A DNA stretch of 62,168 nucleotides. Origin: Bacteroidota bacterium. Its GTDB lineage: Bacteria > Bacteroidota > Bacteroidia > Bacteroidales > UBA5342. A model generated the notes under the pieces. The model was not told the DNA's origin. It searched no databases and saw nothing but the letters and a program-made list of their open reading frames with translations. The DNA lies in assembly GCA_003249935.1 (NCBI GenBank), contig QKHT01000259.1, positions 1 through 62,168 of the forward strand, in the 5' to 3' direction. Of the stretch, positions 43,337-52,106 are shown piece by piece. The position numbers were made by a program, and so were the translations under genes. How positions within the stretch are numbered: the first letter of the stretch is position 1; each line of letters begins with the position of its first letter.

Positions 43337-44890
43337 ATGGAGCAAGCAAAAAAAACAAACACACCAAAGAGGCTGGTTAAAACACTAAAAACACTCACTT
43401 TTCTGCTGATGGTTTCGCATTCGATCCAGGCACAATATCAGGTAAATCCACCTGCCAATAAAAACAAATTCCAAAACCCGATTTTTTCAGGCGATTATCC
43501 CGACCCAAGCATTTTAGTCGATGGCGACGATTATTACATCGTATTTACAACCAACGATTATTATCCGGGGCTACCCATCTGGCAATCAAAAGATTTGATT
43601 AACTGGACTCCGGTTGCACATGCCATAACCAAAAACGTTGGGGCGGTTTGGGCTCCCGAATTAGTGAAACACGATAAAAAATATTTCATCTATTTTCCGG
43701 CCAATAAAACGAACTGGGTAATTTGGGCCAACAATATCGAAGGGCCATGGAGCGAACCAATCGACTTAAATATCAACGGCATAGACCCCGGACACGTGGT
43801 AGACGAAAACGGCAACCGCTATCTCTATTTTAGCCATGGTTATTATGTGTCGCTTTCCGATGATGGACTGTCGATAACAAGCAAACCTGAAAAAGTTTAC
43901 GATGGCTGGCAATTCCCCGAAGAATGGGTGGTTGAATGCACCAGCCTCGAAGGCCCCAAACTGGCAAAGCGCGGCGAATATTATTACCTCACCAATGCAC
44001 AGGGCGGAACCGCCGGGCCTCCGACCAGCCACATGGTGGTAACGGCACGTTCCAAATCTCCGCTGGGGCCATGGGAAAATTCGCCCTATAACCCTATCAT
44101 CCGAACGGAAAGCAAGTCGGAAAAATGGTGGAGCAAAGGGCATGGAACTCTCTTTGAAGACAAAGACGGTGCCTGGTGGATGCTTTTCCACAGTTACGAA
44201 AACGGGTACTACCACATGGGGAGAAGCACAATGCTGCAACCCATTGAATGGACAGAAGATGGCTGGTTCAGAACACCCAAGGGAATTGAAACAGACAAAC
44301 CAATTAGACGGCCAAAAGCAAAATCAGAACCAGTAAAGTTTGACTTGTCCGATGATTTTTCCGGATCTAAGTTAAGTTTTCAATGGCAGTTCTTCAAAGA
44401 TTATGATCCCGAAAGGTTCAAACTAAACGATAATGCCTTAACACTGAAAGCAATGGGCGAAAGTCCGGGAGAATCATTTCCATTGCTTTGCATACCCTCC
44501 CTCCACAGCTACATGGCGCAGGTTGACATAGAGATGGAAGAAGGAGCCAAGGGAGGATTAACACTGTTCTACAACGAAAATGCTTTTATTGGCTTTAGTG
44601 CCGATAAAAGCCATGCTTATTATTCAAACAGCAAACATTGGCAACGCCCGGTGCATGATTTCGATAGTAGTGGAAAAGTTTCGCTCCGCCTGCTCAATCA
44701 GGATGGAATTGTGAGTTTCTATTACAGCATTGATGGCGGAAAAACATGGAAAAAGTCCGACCGTGGTGCCGATGTAACTTCGATGAACCACAACGCTTAT
44801 GGCGGCTTTTTAAGCCTGAGGCTGGGGCTTTTTGCCATTGGCAAAGGTGAAGTTAAATTCCGCAATTTTCAATACACAAAAATAGAATAG
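43337..44890 (+). CDS. GH43-family glycosidase with C-terminal ConA-like domain
   Basis: Secreted enzyme of 517 aa. The frame opens earlier at a GTG (43205), but the ATG at 43337 is the one that places a usual n-region before the signal peptide 'LKTLTFLLMVSHSIQAQ'. The five-bladed propeller has the general-base Asp in 'GDYPDPSILVDGDDYY', the pKa-modulating Asp in 'GIDPGHVVDENG', and the acid Glu in 'CTSLEGPKLAKRGEYYY'. 'SKGHGTLFEDKDGAWWM' supplies the conserved His. A C-terminal beta-sandwich (~345-515, 'LSFQWQFFKDYDPERF', 'VSFYYSIDGGKTWKKS') matches the GH43 xylosidase accessory domain. Expected activity is beta-xylosidase or alpha-L-arabinofuranosidase type, possibly galactan-acting. It lies 3 nt before the next sulfatase. 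Confidence 0.93.
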   Translation: MEQAKKTNTPKRLVKTLKTLTFLLMVSHSIQAQYQVNPPANKNKFQNPIFSGDYPDPSILVDGDDYYIVFTTNDYYPGLPIWQSKDLINWTPVAHAITKNVGAVWAPELVKHDKKYFIYFPANKTNWVIWANNIEGPWSEPIDLNINGIDPGHVVDENGNRYLYFSHGYYVSLSDDGLSITSKPEKVYDGWQFPEEWVVECTSLEGPKLAKRGEYYYLTNAQGGTAGPPTSHMVVTARSKSPLGPWENSPYNPIIRTESKSEKWWSKGHGTLFEDKDGAWWMLFHSYENGYYHMGRSTMLQPIEWTEDGWFRTPKGIETDKPIRRPKAKSEPVKFDLSDDFSGSKLSFQWQFFKDYDPERFKLNDNALTLKAMGESPGESFPLLCIPSLHSYMAQVDIEMEEGAKGGLTLFYNENAFIGFSADKSHAYYSNSKHWQRPVHDFDSSGKVSLRLLNQDGIVSFYYSIDGGKTWKKSDRGADVTSMNHNAYGGFLSLRLGLFAIGKGEVKFRNFQYTKIE

Positions 44891-44893
44891 GCA

Positions 44894-46285
44894 ATGAAGT
44901 TGTTTAAAACACTTGCACTTACAATCCTGTTGGCCGTTTCACTTGCTGGTTATGTCCAGAAAAATGAAAAGGGCACACGGCCCAATATCGTCTTCATTTT
45001 GGCCGACGATTGCACCCATTGGGACATTGGATGCTACGGAAGCAAAGATTCCAAAACACCCAATATCGACAAACTGGCTACGCAAGGCATGTTGTTTAAC
45101 CGTTGTTACCAAGCTGCACCGATGTGTTCGCCAACACGGCACAACATATACACCGGCTTGTACCCGGTAAAAACTGGTGCATATCCGAACCACACCATGG
45201 CAAACCCCGATACCAAAAGTATTGTACACTATTTAAACCCACTGGGATACAGGATAGCCCTGTCGGGGAAAGCACATATTGCCCCTGCTTCTGTTTTTCC
45301 ATTTGAATACTTATCCACGGGCAATAACCCTGATTTTGCTTTGGTCGAAAATTTTCTGAAAGAAGTAAAAAGTAACAACGAGCCATTCGCATTGATGCTG
45401 TGCTCAAACGAGCCTCATTCGCCTTGGAACAAAGGCGATGCAAGGCTGTTTAATCCTGAAAAAATTACGTTGCCACCCCATTATGTCGACACCAAAGAAA
45501 CCCGCGAAGCCTTTTGTAAATACCTGGCTGAGATAAATTATTTGGATGGACAAGTTGGCGAGGCTTTGGATTTACTCGAAAAATATGGATTCTCTGAAAA
45601 CACCCTTGTCGTTTTTGCCAGCGAACAGGGCAATTCGTTTCCTTTTGCCAAATGGACCTGTTACGAAGCCGGGGTTTCATCAGCCTTGATTGCCCGTTTG
45701 CCGGGCGTTATACGGCCCAATTCTACATCAGGTGCCATTGTGGAGTATTGCGACCTTTTGCCAACCTTTATTGATGTGGCCGGGGGCAAAATTCCGGAGA
45801 TACTCGATGGCAAAAGTTTGGTGCCCCTGTTTGCGGATGGAAAGGGCAAGGTGAAAGATTATTCTTACAGTCTGCAAACCACACGCGGCATTGGAAGTGG
45901 GAGCGAATATTTTGGCATACGCAGCGTGGTAAACGAACAATACCGCTACATCTGGAACCTTACTCCCGAAATGGAATTCAAAAATGAAACCAACAACAAT
46001 CCGGATGGAAATGCATTTTATTACTCTTCCTGGGTGGAAGAAGCCAAAACCAACCCCGGGGCAGAAGAACTCATAAAAAAATACAGTTTCCGCCCGGAAG
46101 AAGAATTGTACGACATAAAAAACGACCAATGGTGCAAAAACAATCTGGCCGAAAAACCAGAATTGCAAACCATGAAAAATGAACTTAGAAAAGAGCTTGT
46201 AAACTGGATGAAGGCGTGTGGCGACAAAGGACAGCAAACCGAACTGGAAGCGTTTGAGCATATGCCCCGGAAGAAACACAAGTAG
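44894..46285 (+). CDS. S1-family sulfatase (CSPTR)
   Basis: Sulfatase of 463 aa with signal peptide to about residue 20 ('LALTILLAVSLAGY'). It has 'FILADDCTHWDIGCYGS', C78-S-P-T-R82 with 'HNIYTGLYPVKTGAYPNHT', 'RIALSGKAHIAP', 'LVVFASEQGNSFPFAKWTCYE' and 'ELYDIKNDQWCKNNLAEKP'. The usual Asp-Asn/His pair near the second metal site is Glu-Gln ('ASEQG'). It shares 'VDTKETRE..' and a similar 'LDLLEKYGF' stretch with the adjacent sulfatase at 46400-47800, so the two arose by local duplication. It probably forms an operon with GH43. Confidence 0.93.
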   Translation: MKLFKTLALTILLAVSLAGYVQKNEKGTRPNIVFILADDCTHWDIGCYGSKDSKTPNIDKLATQGMLFNRCYQAAPMCSPTRHNIYTGLYPVKTGAYPNHTMANPDTKSIVHYLNPLGYRIALSGKAHIAPASVFPFEYLSTGNNPDFALVENFLKEVKSNNEPFALMLCSNEPHSPWNKGDARLFNPEKITLPPHYVDTKETREAFCKYLAEINYLDGQVGEALDLLEKYGFSENTLVVFASEQGNSFPFAKWTCYEAGVSSALIARLPGVIRPNSTSGAIVEYCDLLPTFIDVAGGKIPEILDGKSLVPLFADGKGKVKDYSYSLQTTRGIGSGSEYFGIRSVVNEQYRYIWNLTPEMEFKNETNNNPDGNAFYYSSWVEEAKTNPGAEELIKKYSFRPEEELYDIKNDQWCKNNLAEKPELQTMKNELRKELVNWMKACGDKGQQTELEAFEHMPRKKHK

Positions 46286-46399
46286 CTCAAAACAACCCAT
46301 CAGGTTCTATTCAATGTAAACATCTGCAAATAAAAAACCACTAAGAAACATCAGGCCACTAAGTTCGTGCGCAATGGGCTGGAAATAAAAACAACGTTA

Positions 46400-47800
46400 A
46401 TGGAACGAAAAATCATAGTAATCCTGTTCATATTGGGTGGATGCCTGTTCTCATCGGCAAAAGCCATAGCTAAACAACCCAATATAATTATTTATCTCGC
46501 CGACGACCTTGGCTCGAAAGATGTTGGCTTTAACAAGGCCAAAGTGGTAAAAACACCCCATCTCGACCAATTGGCAAACGAGGGCATGGTATTCGAAAAC
46601 GCATTTATTGCATCGCCTGCCTGTGCCCCCAGCCGTGGGGCTCTTCTAACCGGGCTGATGCCTGCCCGAAACGGGGCCGAAGCGAATCACACCTATCCAA
46701 AACCCAACATTGGGCTGCTAACAAAGCAACTTCAAAAAAACGGATATAAAATTTATTCGTTTGGAAAAATTGCGCACGGAAAAATGAATGGCGAATGTGG
46801 CTGGGATTATGCCGAATTGGATTCCGACAACTTATTTGAAAATGTTAAAGACTTCTTTTCAGGAACAACGGTTAACGGCCCTGTTTGTGTTATGATAGGC
46901 GACCGCCGTCCGCACGTTTCCTGGACCGAAAATAAGATTTATGATCCTGAAAGAGTAGATCTGCCCGGTTACCTTATCGATACCAAAGAGACGCGTGAAC
47001 ACAGGGCCAGGTATTACTCTGATGTTACCGGTTTTGATGAAACAATGGGAAAAAACCTATCGTTGCTGGAAAAGATTTTGGGAGAAAATACCATTACCAT
47101 CATGTCCAGCGATCACGGAGCGCAATGGCCTTTCGGGAAATGGAATTTATACGACGATGGCATCCGCACGCCTTTGGTGGTGAAATGGAAAGGAAAAATA
47201 GAAGCCGGAAAACGAAGCAAAGCCATGGTAAGCTGGATTGATATTTTCCCCACCCTGCTCGATTTAACAGGATCCGAGATCCCGGATTCGCTCGATGGGA
47301 AATCGTTTGCAAGTGTTCTAACCAGTAAAACAGATGATTTTCGGAAAGAAATTTACACCACCCATAGCGGCGACGGCTTTTTTAATGTCTACCCTATTCG
47401 AAGTGTGCGCACCATGCGCTATAAATACATCCGCAATTTGCTGCCCGTTTGTTACCACACCAACCACTCCGACATTTTAAGGGTGGATGGCGCTGGTGCC
47501 TACTGGGATTCGTGGGATGAGGCGGCAAAACACGATAAACGGGCCGCAGAAATTGTTTCGAGGTATTACCAACGCCCTGCCGAAGAATTTTACGATTTGC
47601 AAACCGACCCCAACGAACTGAACAACCTGATTAACACCCCGGATCTTCAACCCGAAATAGCAAAACTGAGGCTTAAACTTTCGGGTTGGATGAAAATGCA
47701 AGGCGACAAGGAAACCGTTTTCAGAAAACCATATCCCCTTTCAAAACCAAAACCCGATAAAAACCTAATTGAGGAACTAAAAACTAAAAATGAGAACTAA
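46400..47800 (+). CDS. S1-family sulfatase (CAPSR)
   Basis: Sulfatase of 466 aa from the ATG at 46400; an in-frame GTG at 46367 lies outside the signal peptide ('IIVILFILGGCLFSSAKAIA'). It has 'IYLADDLGSKDVGFNKAKV', C75-A-P-S-R79 with 'GALLTGLMPARNGAEANHT', 'IYSFGKIAHGK', 'ITIMSSDHGAQWPFGKWNLYD' and 'EFYDLQTDPNELNNL'. It is the tandem paralogue of the preceding sulfatase ('LIDTKETREHRARYYSDV'), but keeps the normal Asp-His in the metal site. The upstream 114-bp gap holds two direct copies of CCACTAAG (46338-46345 and 46356-46363) of unknown meaning. Confidence 0.94.
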   Translation: MERKIIVILFILGGCLFSSAKAIAKQPNIIIYLADDLGSKDVGFNKAKVVKTPHLDQLANEGMVFENAFIASPACAPSRGALLTGLMPARNGAEANHTYPKPNIGLLTKQLQKNGYKIYSFGKIAHGKMNGECGWDYAELDSDNLFENVKDFFSGTTVNGPVCVMIGDRRPHVSWTENKIYDPERVDLPGYLIDTKETREHRARYYSDVTGFDETMGKNLSLLEKILGENTITIMSSDHGAQWPFGKWNLYDDGIRTPLVVKWKGKIEAGKRSKAMVSWIDIFPTLLDLTGSEIPDSLDGKSFASVLTSKTDDFRKEIYTTHSGDGFFNVYPIRSVRTMRYKYIRNLLPVCYHTNHSDILRVDGAGAYWDSWDEAAKHDKRAAEIVSRYYQRPAEEFYDLQTDPNELNNLINTPDLQPEIAKLRLKLSGWMKMQGDKETVFRKPYPLSKPKPDKNLIEELKTKNEN

Positions 47801-47904
47801 CATAAGACCAATGACGAAACTTTATGCGACCAATTGATATTGCATCGCCAGATGTCAAAAATTTACACCCGAAAAACAGAAAATACAATTCAACAGAAAA
47901 TAAT

Positions 47905-50547
47905 ATGCAAAAGAATCTCTCTCTATTATTGATCCTGATGATTTCAGGTTTTAGCCTTATGGCACAAGTTCCGGTTGATTTTTCAAGCATGGATACAAAA
48001 AGGATAAATTCAGACCCTTCGGTTGAATGGGTACAATTTGGGCCGGGCAGCGCCGGAAACAATTACCATATTTATTGGCACCCTACCGACCCAAACACTG
48101 TGTTTCACGGCCCCAATATGGGTAACTCCTACCGCTCTACCAACCGTGGCGAAACCTACGATGGGATTATGGATCCCGATGGCCCCGGATACAAATCATG
48201 GGAAAGAGGGCCGGTAGAAATTTATTCTCCTGAGTTTTCACATCAGGACGAAAACTACGGCATTTGTACCATGGAAGGCGCCCCGTACATCTATACCACT
48301 ACCAACAAGGGACTTACCTGGAAAAAAGACGACGTCATCAGCGCCCAGTTTCGGGGAATTCATGTGAACACCTTCGAGGTTGACCCCACAAACGACAAAA
48401 TTTGGTATGCCGGCTCGGGAAATATTCGCGATTGCAACCACTTTTTTCATACTTATAAAAACCCTCACGGCGTATTTGGCAGTAAAACAGTGGTTGGCAA
48501 AGGCAGCGATGGCGAGGTGGATTATGGACAGAAAGCCGCTATCTGGAAAAGCACCGACCGGGGACAAACCTGGAAAGAAATTACCCCCGAAGGGATAAAT
48601 CCTTTGGCGCAAATCACGCGCATTTTTGTGCACCCCGGCAAGCCGAATATCATTTTTGCACCAACAACTTACGGCTTTTATAAAAGTACCGATGCGGGTA
48701 AAACATGGCAGCTGAAGAAAGATGTTGGCTTCGACAACGACATTATCCGCTCTATGGACATGCATTACGATGCAAAAACCAAAAAAGTAACCTTATATGC
48801 CATCGACCTGGTCAAATACATTCCTGATGGTAAAACGATGACTTACAATGGTGGTATTTTTAAAAGCACCGACGAAGGTGAAAGCTGGAAAAACATCAAC
48901 CAGAATATGCCTTTGGAGAAAGCCCTGCTGCAAAGCGCCCCGATCAAAAGTTCGTATTATAAAATAGCGCTTGCAAAATGGTTCGGGCTAAGCGACAAGG
49001 AAGCAATGAAGTTGTACCCCGAGTTGCCCGAAAAAATGATGCATTCGGTAAGTTTGATCCGTGTCAACCCGAAAAACCCCAACCATGTGTTGGTGGTCAA
49101 TAACTACAAATCGCAATACACGTTTGAGGGCGGAATGCTTTGGCGGACCGACAATGGCGGAAACAGCTGGTATGTTACTTTGCGCAACGGTAAAAACTGG
49201 GAAGGCAGCGACAAAGCGCTCTGGGAGGCCCGGGGCAATAAAACTTCGCACAATGTTGACTGGGTTAGTCAGGACGAATGGGAAAAGCGCGACCCGTACG
49301 ACCGCAAGGCAGGTGCTGTTTTCGAATTTAACAGCGACGGCACCACCATTATGGGGCAGGTAGCCAAAGTTGTTTGCATCTCGACCGACAATGGCGACAA
49401 TTGGCTGGAGAACGACGAAAAAGAAGCAACGCCCGGTTCGCACCACTGGGTAGGAGCCGGCGACAGCAACCTGCCCGGCATGGAGCTGGTTCAGGACATG
49501 CGGCTGAAAGACCATCTCTACCTCTGCTCCGGAGAAAACAGTATCTGGAAAACGACCAACGATGGCGGTTTGGTGAGGCCTGGGGCGCAGGCTGTTTTCA
49601 AACTGAGTATCCCCAACAAAGAAAAGCCCGACGAGTGTTCGGTAGGAACCATGGCTGTCTCGCCCAAAGATACCAACACGCTCTATTCGTTGCATTTCAG
49701 GCAGGCTTTCTTCGGCAAATTAATGAAGTCGACTGATGGTGGCGCAAACTGGAAACCACATGGAACCTTGTTCAATCCCGAGGAATTTGGAAGTCCGGTA
49801 AACATGACTATTAAGCAAACCAATTTGCGGATCGACCCTGATTACCCGAACCGTTTTTACTGTGTGATTGCCCGAAAAACAATTACTTCGGGAGTTGGCA
49901 ACAGAAGCGGGAAATTCAAAGCTTATGGCGTTTATCGCTCTATCGATGGAGGTGTAAACTTTCAGTTGATCAACAATGGGCTGCCCGAAAAAGGCGATGT
50001 GCAAAAACTCGAGCTCGACCCCAATAATAAAGGGGTGGTTTATGTTGCTGTTTCGGGAACAGAAAAAACTCCCGGTGGCGTATTTAAATTGGCTGATGGC
50101 GCCGACAAATGGGAAGCCGTTTCGATACCTGACGGAATGGTAAGTGTTAACGATATTTTCTTTTCGTCGGATAAAAACATGTATATCTCGGGCGGTACAT
50201 GGAATGGAAAAACAAACGAAGGCGGCGTTTGGTCGGCTTCCGAAGGGAAACCATGGAAGCAGGTTTTTCCGTACCGCTTCACCAATAACATCAGGGTGGC
50301 GAAATCCGACCCAAATATATTGTTGGTAACCATTCCATCGCAGGATGCTCCCGGCATTCTGAACCCGGGCATTTACCGCTCGCTCGATAAAGGTAAAACA
50401 TGGGCAAAAATTAACACGGGCAACATTCAGTCAGACCGTATCGTCGACATCGCAATCGATTACCACAACAAAGGGATTTACTGGTGCTCCACTTACGGAG
50501 CTGGTTTCTACAAAGCGATCGACAAAAAACTGATCAGCAAAAAATAA
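47905..50547 (+). CDS. Large Asp-box (BNR) double beta-propeller protein, possible endo-acting glycosidase
   Basis: Secreted protein of 880 aa from the ATG at 47905, which starts a clear signal peptide ('MQKNLSLLLILMISGFSLMAQ'). At least eight Asp-box repeats are visible, for example 'STNRGETYDGI', 'STDRGQTWKEI', 'STDAGKTWQLK', 'STDEGESWKNI', 'STDGGANWKP', 'SIDGGVNFQLI' and 'SLDKGKTWAKI'. The length and two sets of repeats suggest tandem seven-bladed propellers as in GH74 xyloglucanases or VPS10/sortilin-like proteins. Lambda-carrageenases (GH150) also have a predicted propeller and similar size. No catalytic residues can be assigned by eye. It is one of few proteins here that could act inside a polymer chain. 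Confidence 0.8.
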   Translation: MQKNLSLLLILMISGFSLMAQVPVDFSSMDTKRINSDPSVEWVQFGPGSAGNNYHIYWHPTDPNTVFHGPNMGNSYRSTNRGETYDGIMDPDGPGYKSWERGPVEIYSPEFSHQDENYGICTMEGAPYIYTTTNKGLTWKKDDVISAQFRGIHVNTFEVDPTNDKIWYAGSGNIRDCNHFFHTYKNPHGVFGSKTVVGKGSDGEVDYGQKAAIWKSTDRGQTWKEITPEGINPLAQITRIFVHPGKPNIIFAPTTYGFYKSTDAGKTWQLKKDVGFDNDIIRSMDMHYDAKTKKVTLYAIDLVKYIPDGKTMTYNGGIFKSTDEGESWKNINQNMPLEKALLQSAPIKSSYYKIALAKWFGLSDKEAMKLYPELPEKMMHSVSLIRVNPKNPNHVLVVNNYKSQYTFEGGMLWRTDNGGNSWYVTLRNGKNWEGSDKALWEARGNKTSHNVDWVSQDEWEKRDPYDRKAGAVFEFNSDGTTIMGQVAKVVCISTDNGDNWLENDEKEATPGSHHWVGAGDSNLPGMELVQDMRLKDHLYLCSGENSIWKTTNDGGLVRPGAQAVFKLSIPNKEKPDECSVGTMAVSPKDTNTLYSLHFRQAFFGKLMKSTDGGANWKPHGTLFNPEEFGSPVNMTIKQTNLRIDPDYPNRFYCVIARKTITSGVGNRSGKFKAYGVYRSIDGGVNFQLINNGLPEKGDVQKLELDPNNKGVVYVAVSGTEKTPGGVFKLADGADKWEAVSIPDGMVSVNDIFFSSDKNMYISGGTWNGKTNEGGVWSASEGKPWKQVFPYRFTNNIRVAKSDPNILLVTIPSQDAPGILNPGIYRSLDKGKTWAKINTGNIQSDRIVDIAIDYHNKGIYWCSTYGAGFYKAIDKKLISKK

Positions 50548-50594
50548 AGAACTTCAGCAAAGTTTAAGGCATAACCGTACGAAACTTAAAACAC

Positions 50595-52106
50595 ATGGGT
50601 ATTCATCGAAAGCATAGCAAATCATTCTCACTTTTTGTAACTGCAATTTGTATTGCAGGAAACCTGTTGGCTCAAAATAAAAAGCCCAATGTCTTGTTAC
50701 TCCTGGTCGACGATCTGAAACCAACGCTCGGGGCTTTTGGCGATAAAGCTGCCATCAGCCCAAATATCGACCGTCTGGCTGAAAAAGGGATGACGTTTAC
50801 CAACGCCTATTGCAACCAGGCTGTTTGCGTGGCTTCGCGATACAATTTACTGCTCGGCTCCCGCTCTACCAGTTCCGGTTTGTATTTCTTCGGAAAAGAT
50901 TTTCGCGATGTGTACCCCGATGCCGTTACGCTTCCCCAATATTTTAAGCAGGCAGGTTATCATGTCGAGTCCATGGGGAAGGTTTACCATATCGGGCACG
51001 GAAATACCAACGACGAGGTTTCGTGGAGCATTCCCCACCACGAAGATAAGGTTATCGAATATTTGTTGCCCGAAAGTACAAACCGCAAACTTACCCGGGA
51101 GGAAGCTCTTTTCGGAAATACCAAAAAGTACATCAAAGATTTGCCCCCCAATAAAGAGTTGCCCCGGGGCGCAGCCTGGGAAAGCCCCGATGTATTGGAC
51201 GAAGCCTATGCCGATGGGCGCGTGGCTGCTCATGCAATTAACCGTTTGCGCGAACTGAGTGAACATCAGGAACAACCCTTTTTTATGGCCGTTGGCTTTG
51301 CCCGTCCGCACCTTCCGTTTTGTGTACCGAAAAAATATTGGGATTTGTACAAGCCCGATCTGCTTCCGATGCCCGAAAACGAAAATCAGCCAGCAGGCGC
51401 TCCCGACTGTGCCCTGAAACGTAAAGGGGAAATCACCCAGTTCTGGCCGGTCCCCGAGCTGGAAGAAGGTATTTACGACGACGGCTTAAAACGGAAATTG
51501 ATCCATGGTTACTATGCCAGCATGAGCTACATGGATGCCCAATTGGGAAGGGTGGTCGACGAGCTGGAACGCCTGGGTTTAGCCAACAATACCATCATTG
51601 TGCTTTGGGGCGACAATGGCTGGCATTTGGGCGATCATGGCGCATGGACAAAGCACACCAATTTTGAGCAAGCCACAAAAATTCCGATCCTGATTGCAGC
51701 TCCCGGACTAACCAAACCCAGCTCAAAATCGGAACAGCTAACCGAAACCGTTGATATTTATCCGACACTTGCCGAGTTGGCCGGACTCGATAAGCCCAAC
51801 GTTCCGCAACCAATTGATGGGGTCAGCCTTGTACCTGTACTTAAAAACAACAAGGTGCAGCTAAAAGACCATATTTATCACTCTTTTATCCTGAAAGGGT
51901 ATTTGGGCGAAGCCATCCGCACGGCGCAATATCGAATGGTTCGTTGGACCGATACCAAAGATGCCAACAAACAGGTTCTTTACGAACTGTACGATTATAA
52001 AAACGACCCGGATGAGATGAAAAACCACGCAGCCGAAAGTCCGGAAATCGTTGCCGACTTGGAAAGAATACTGAACACATACCCTAAAGCCAAAATGAAA
52101 CCATGA
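50595..52106 (+). CDS. S1-family sulfatase, iduronate-2-sulfatase-like (CVASR)
   Basis: Secreted sulfatase of 503 aa with signal peptide 'FSLFVTAICIAGNLLAQ'. It has the layout of iduronate-2-sulfatase relatives: 'LLLVDDLKPTLGAFGD', C78-V-A-S-R82 with 'YNLLLGSRSTSSG', 'ESMGKVYHIGHGN', 'AVGFARPHLPFCVPKKYWD', 'IVLWGDNGWHLGDHGAWTKHTNFE' and 'ELYDYKNDPDEMKNHA'. Ala replaces the usual Pro in the motif; C-x-A-x-R is an accepted variant for maturation. The family often removes 2-O-sulfate from uronic acids or galactose-like residues. Its last four bases overlap the next sulfatase start (ATGA). Confidence 0.95.
   Translation: MGIHRKHSKSFSLFVTAICIAGNLLAQNKKPNVLLLLVDDLKPTLGAFGDKAAISPNIDRLAEKGMTFTNAYCNQAVCVASRYNLLLGSRSTSSGLYFFGKDFRDVYPDAVTLPQYFKQAGYHVESMGKVYHIGHGNTNDEVSWSIPHHEDKVIEYLLPESTNRKLTREEALFGNTKKYIKDLPPNKELPRGAAWESPDVLDEAYADGRVAAHAINRLRELSEHQEQPFFMAVGFARPHLPFCVPKKYWDLYKPDLLPMPENENQPAGAPDCALKRKGEITQFWPVPELEEGIYDDGLKRKLIHGYYASMSYMDAQLGRVVDELERLGLANNTIIVLWGDNGWHLGDHGAWTKHTNFEQATKIPILIAAPGLTKPSSKSEQLTETVDIYPTLAELAGLDKPNVPQPIDGVSLVPVLKNNKVQLKDHIYHSFILKGYLGEAIRTAQYRMVRWTDTKDANKQVLYELYDYKNDPDEMKNHAAESPEIVADLERILNTYPKAKMKP

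Noticed and set aside
46338..46363. Two CCACTAAG copies as a repeat element or CRISPR-like start
   Set aside because: Only two 8-bp copies, no further units, and no cas genes. Similar short words are common between Bacteroidota genes.
48238..49695. Long antisense reading frames inside the large Asp-box gene and other genes
   Set aside because: They lie opposite strong coding sequence, have no domain or signal peptide of their own, and follow the codon pattern of the sense gene.
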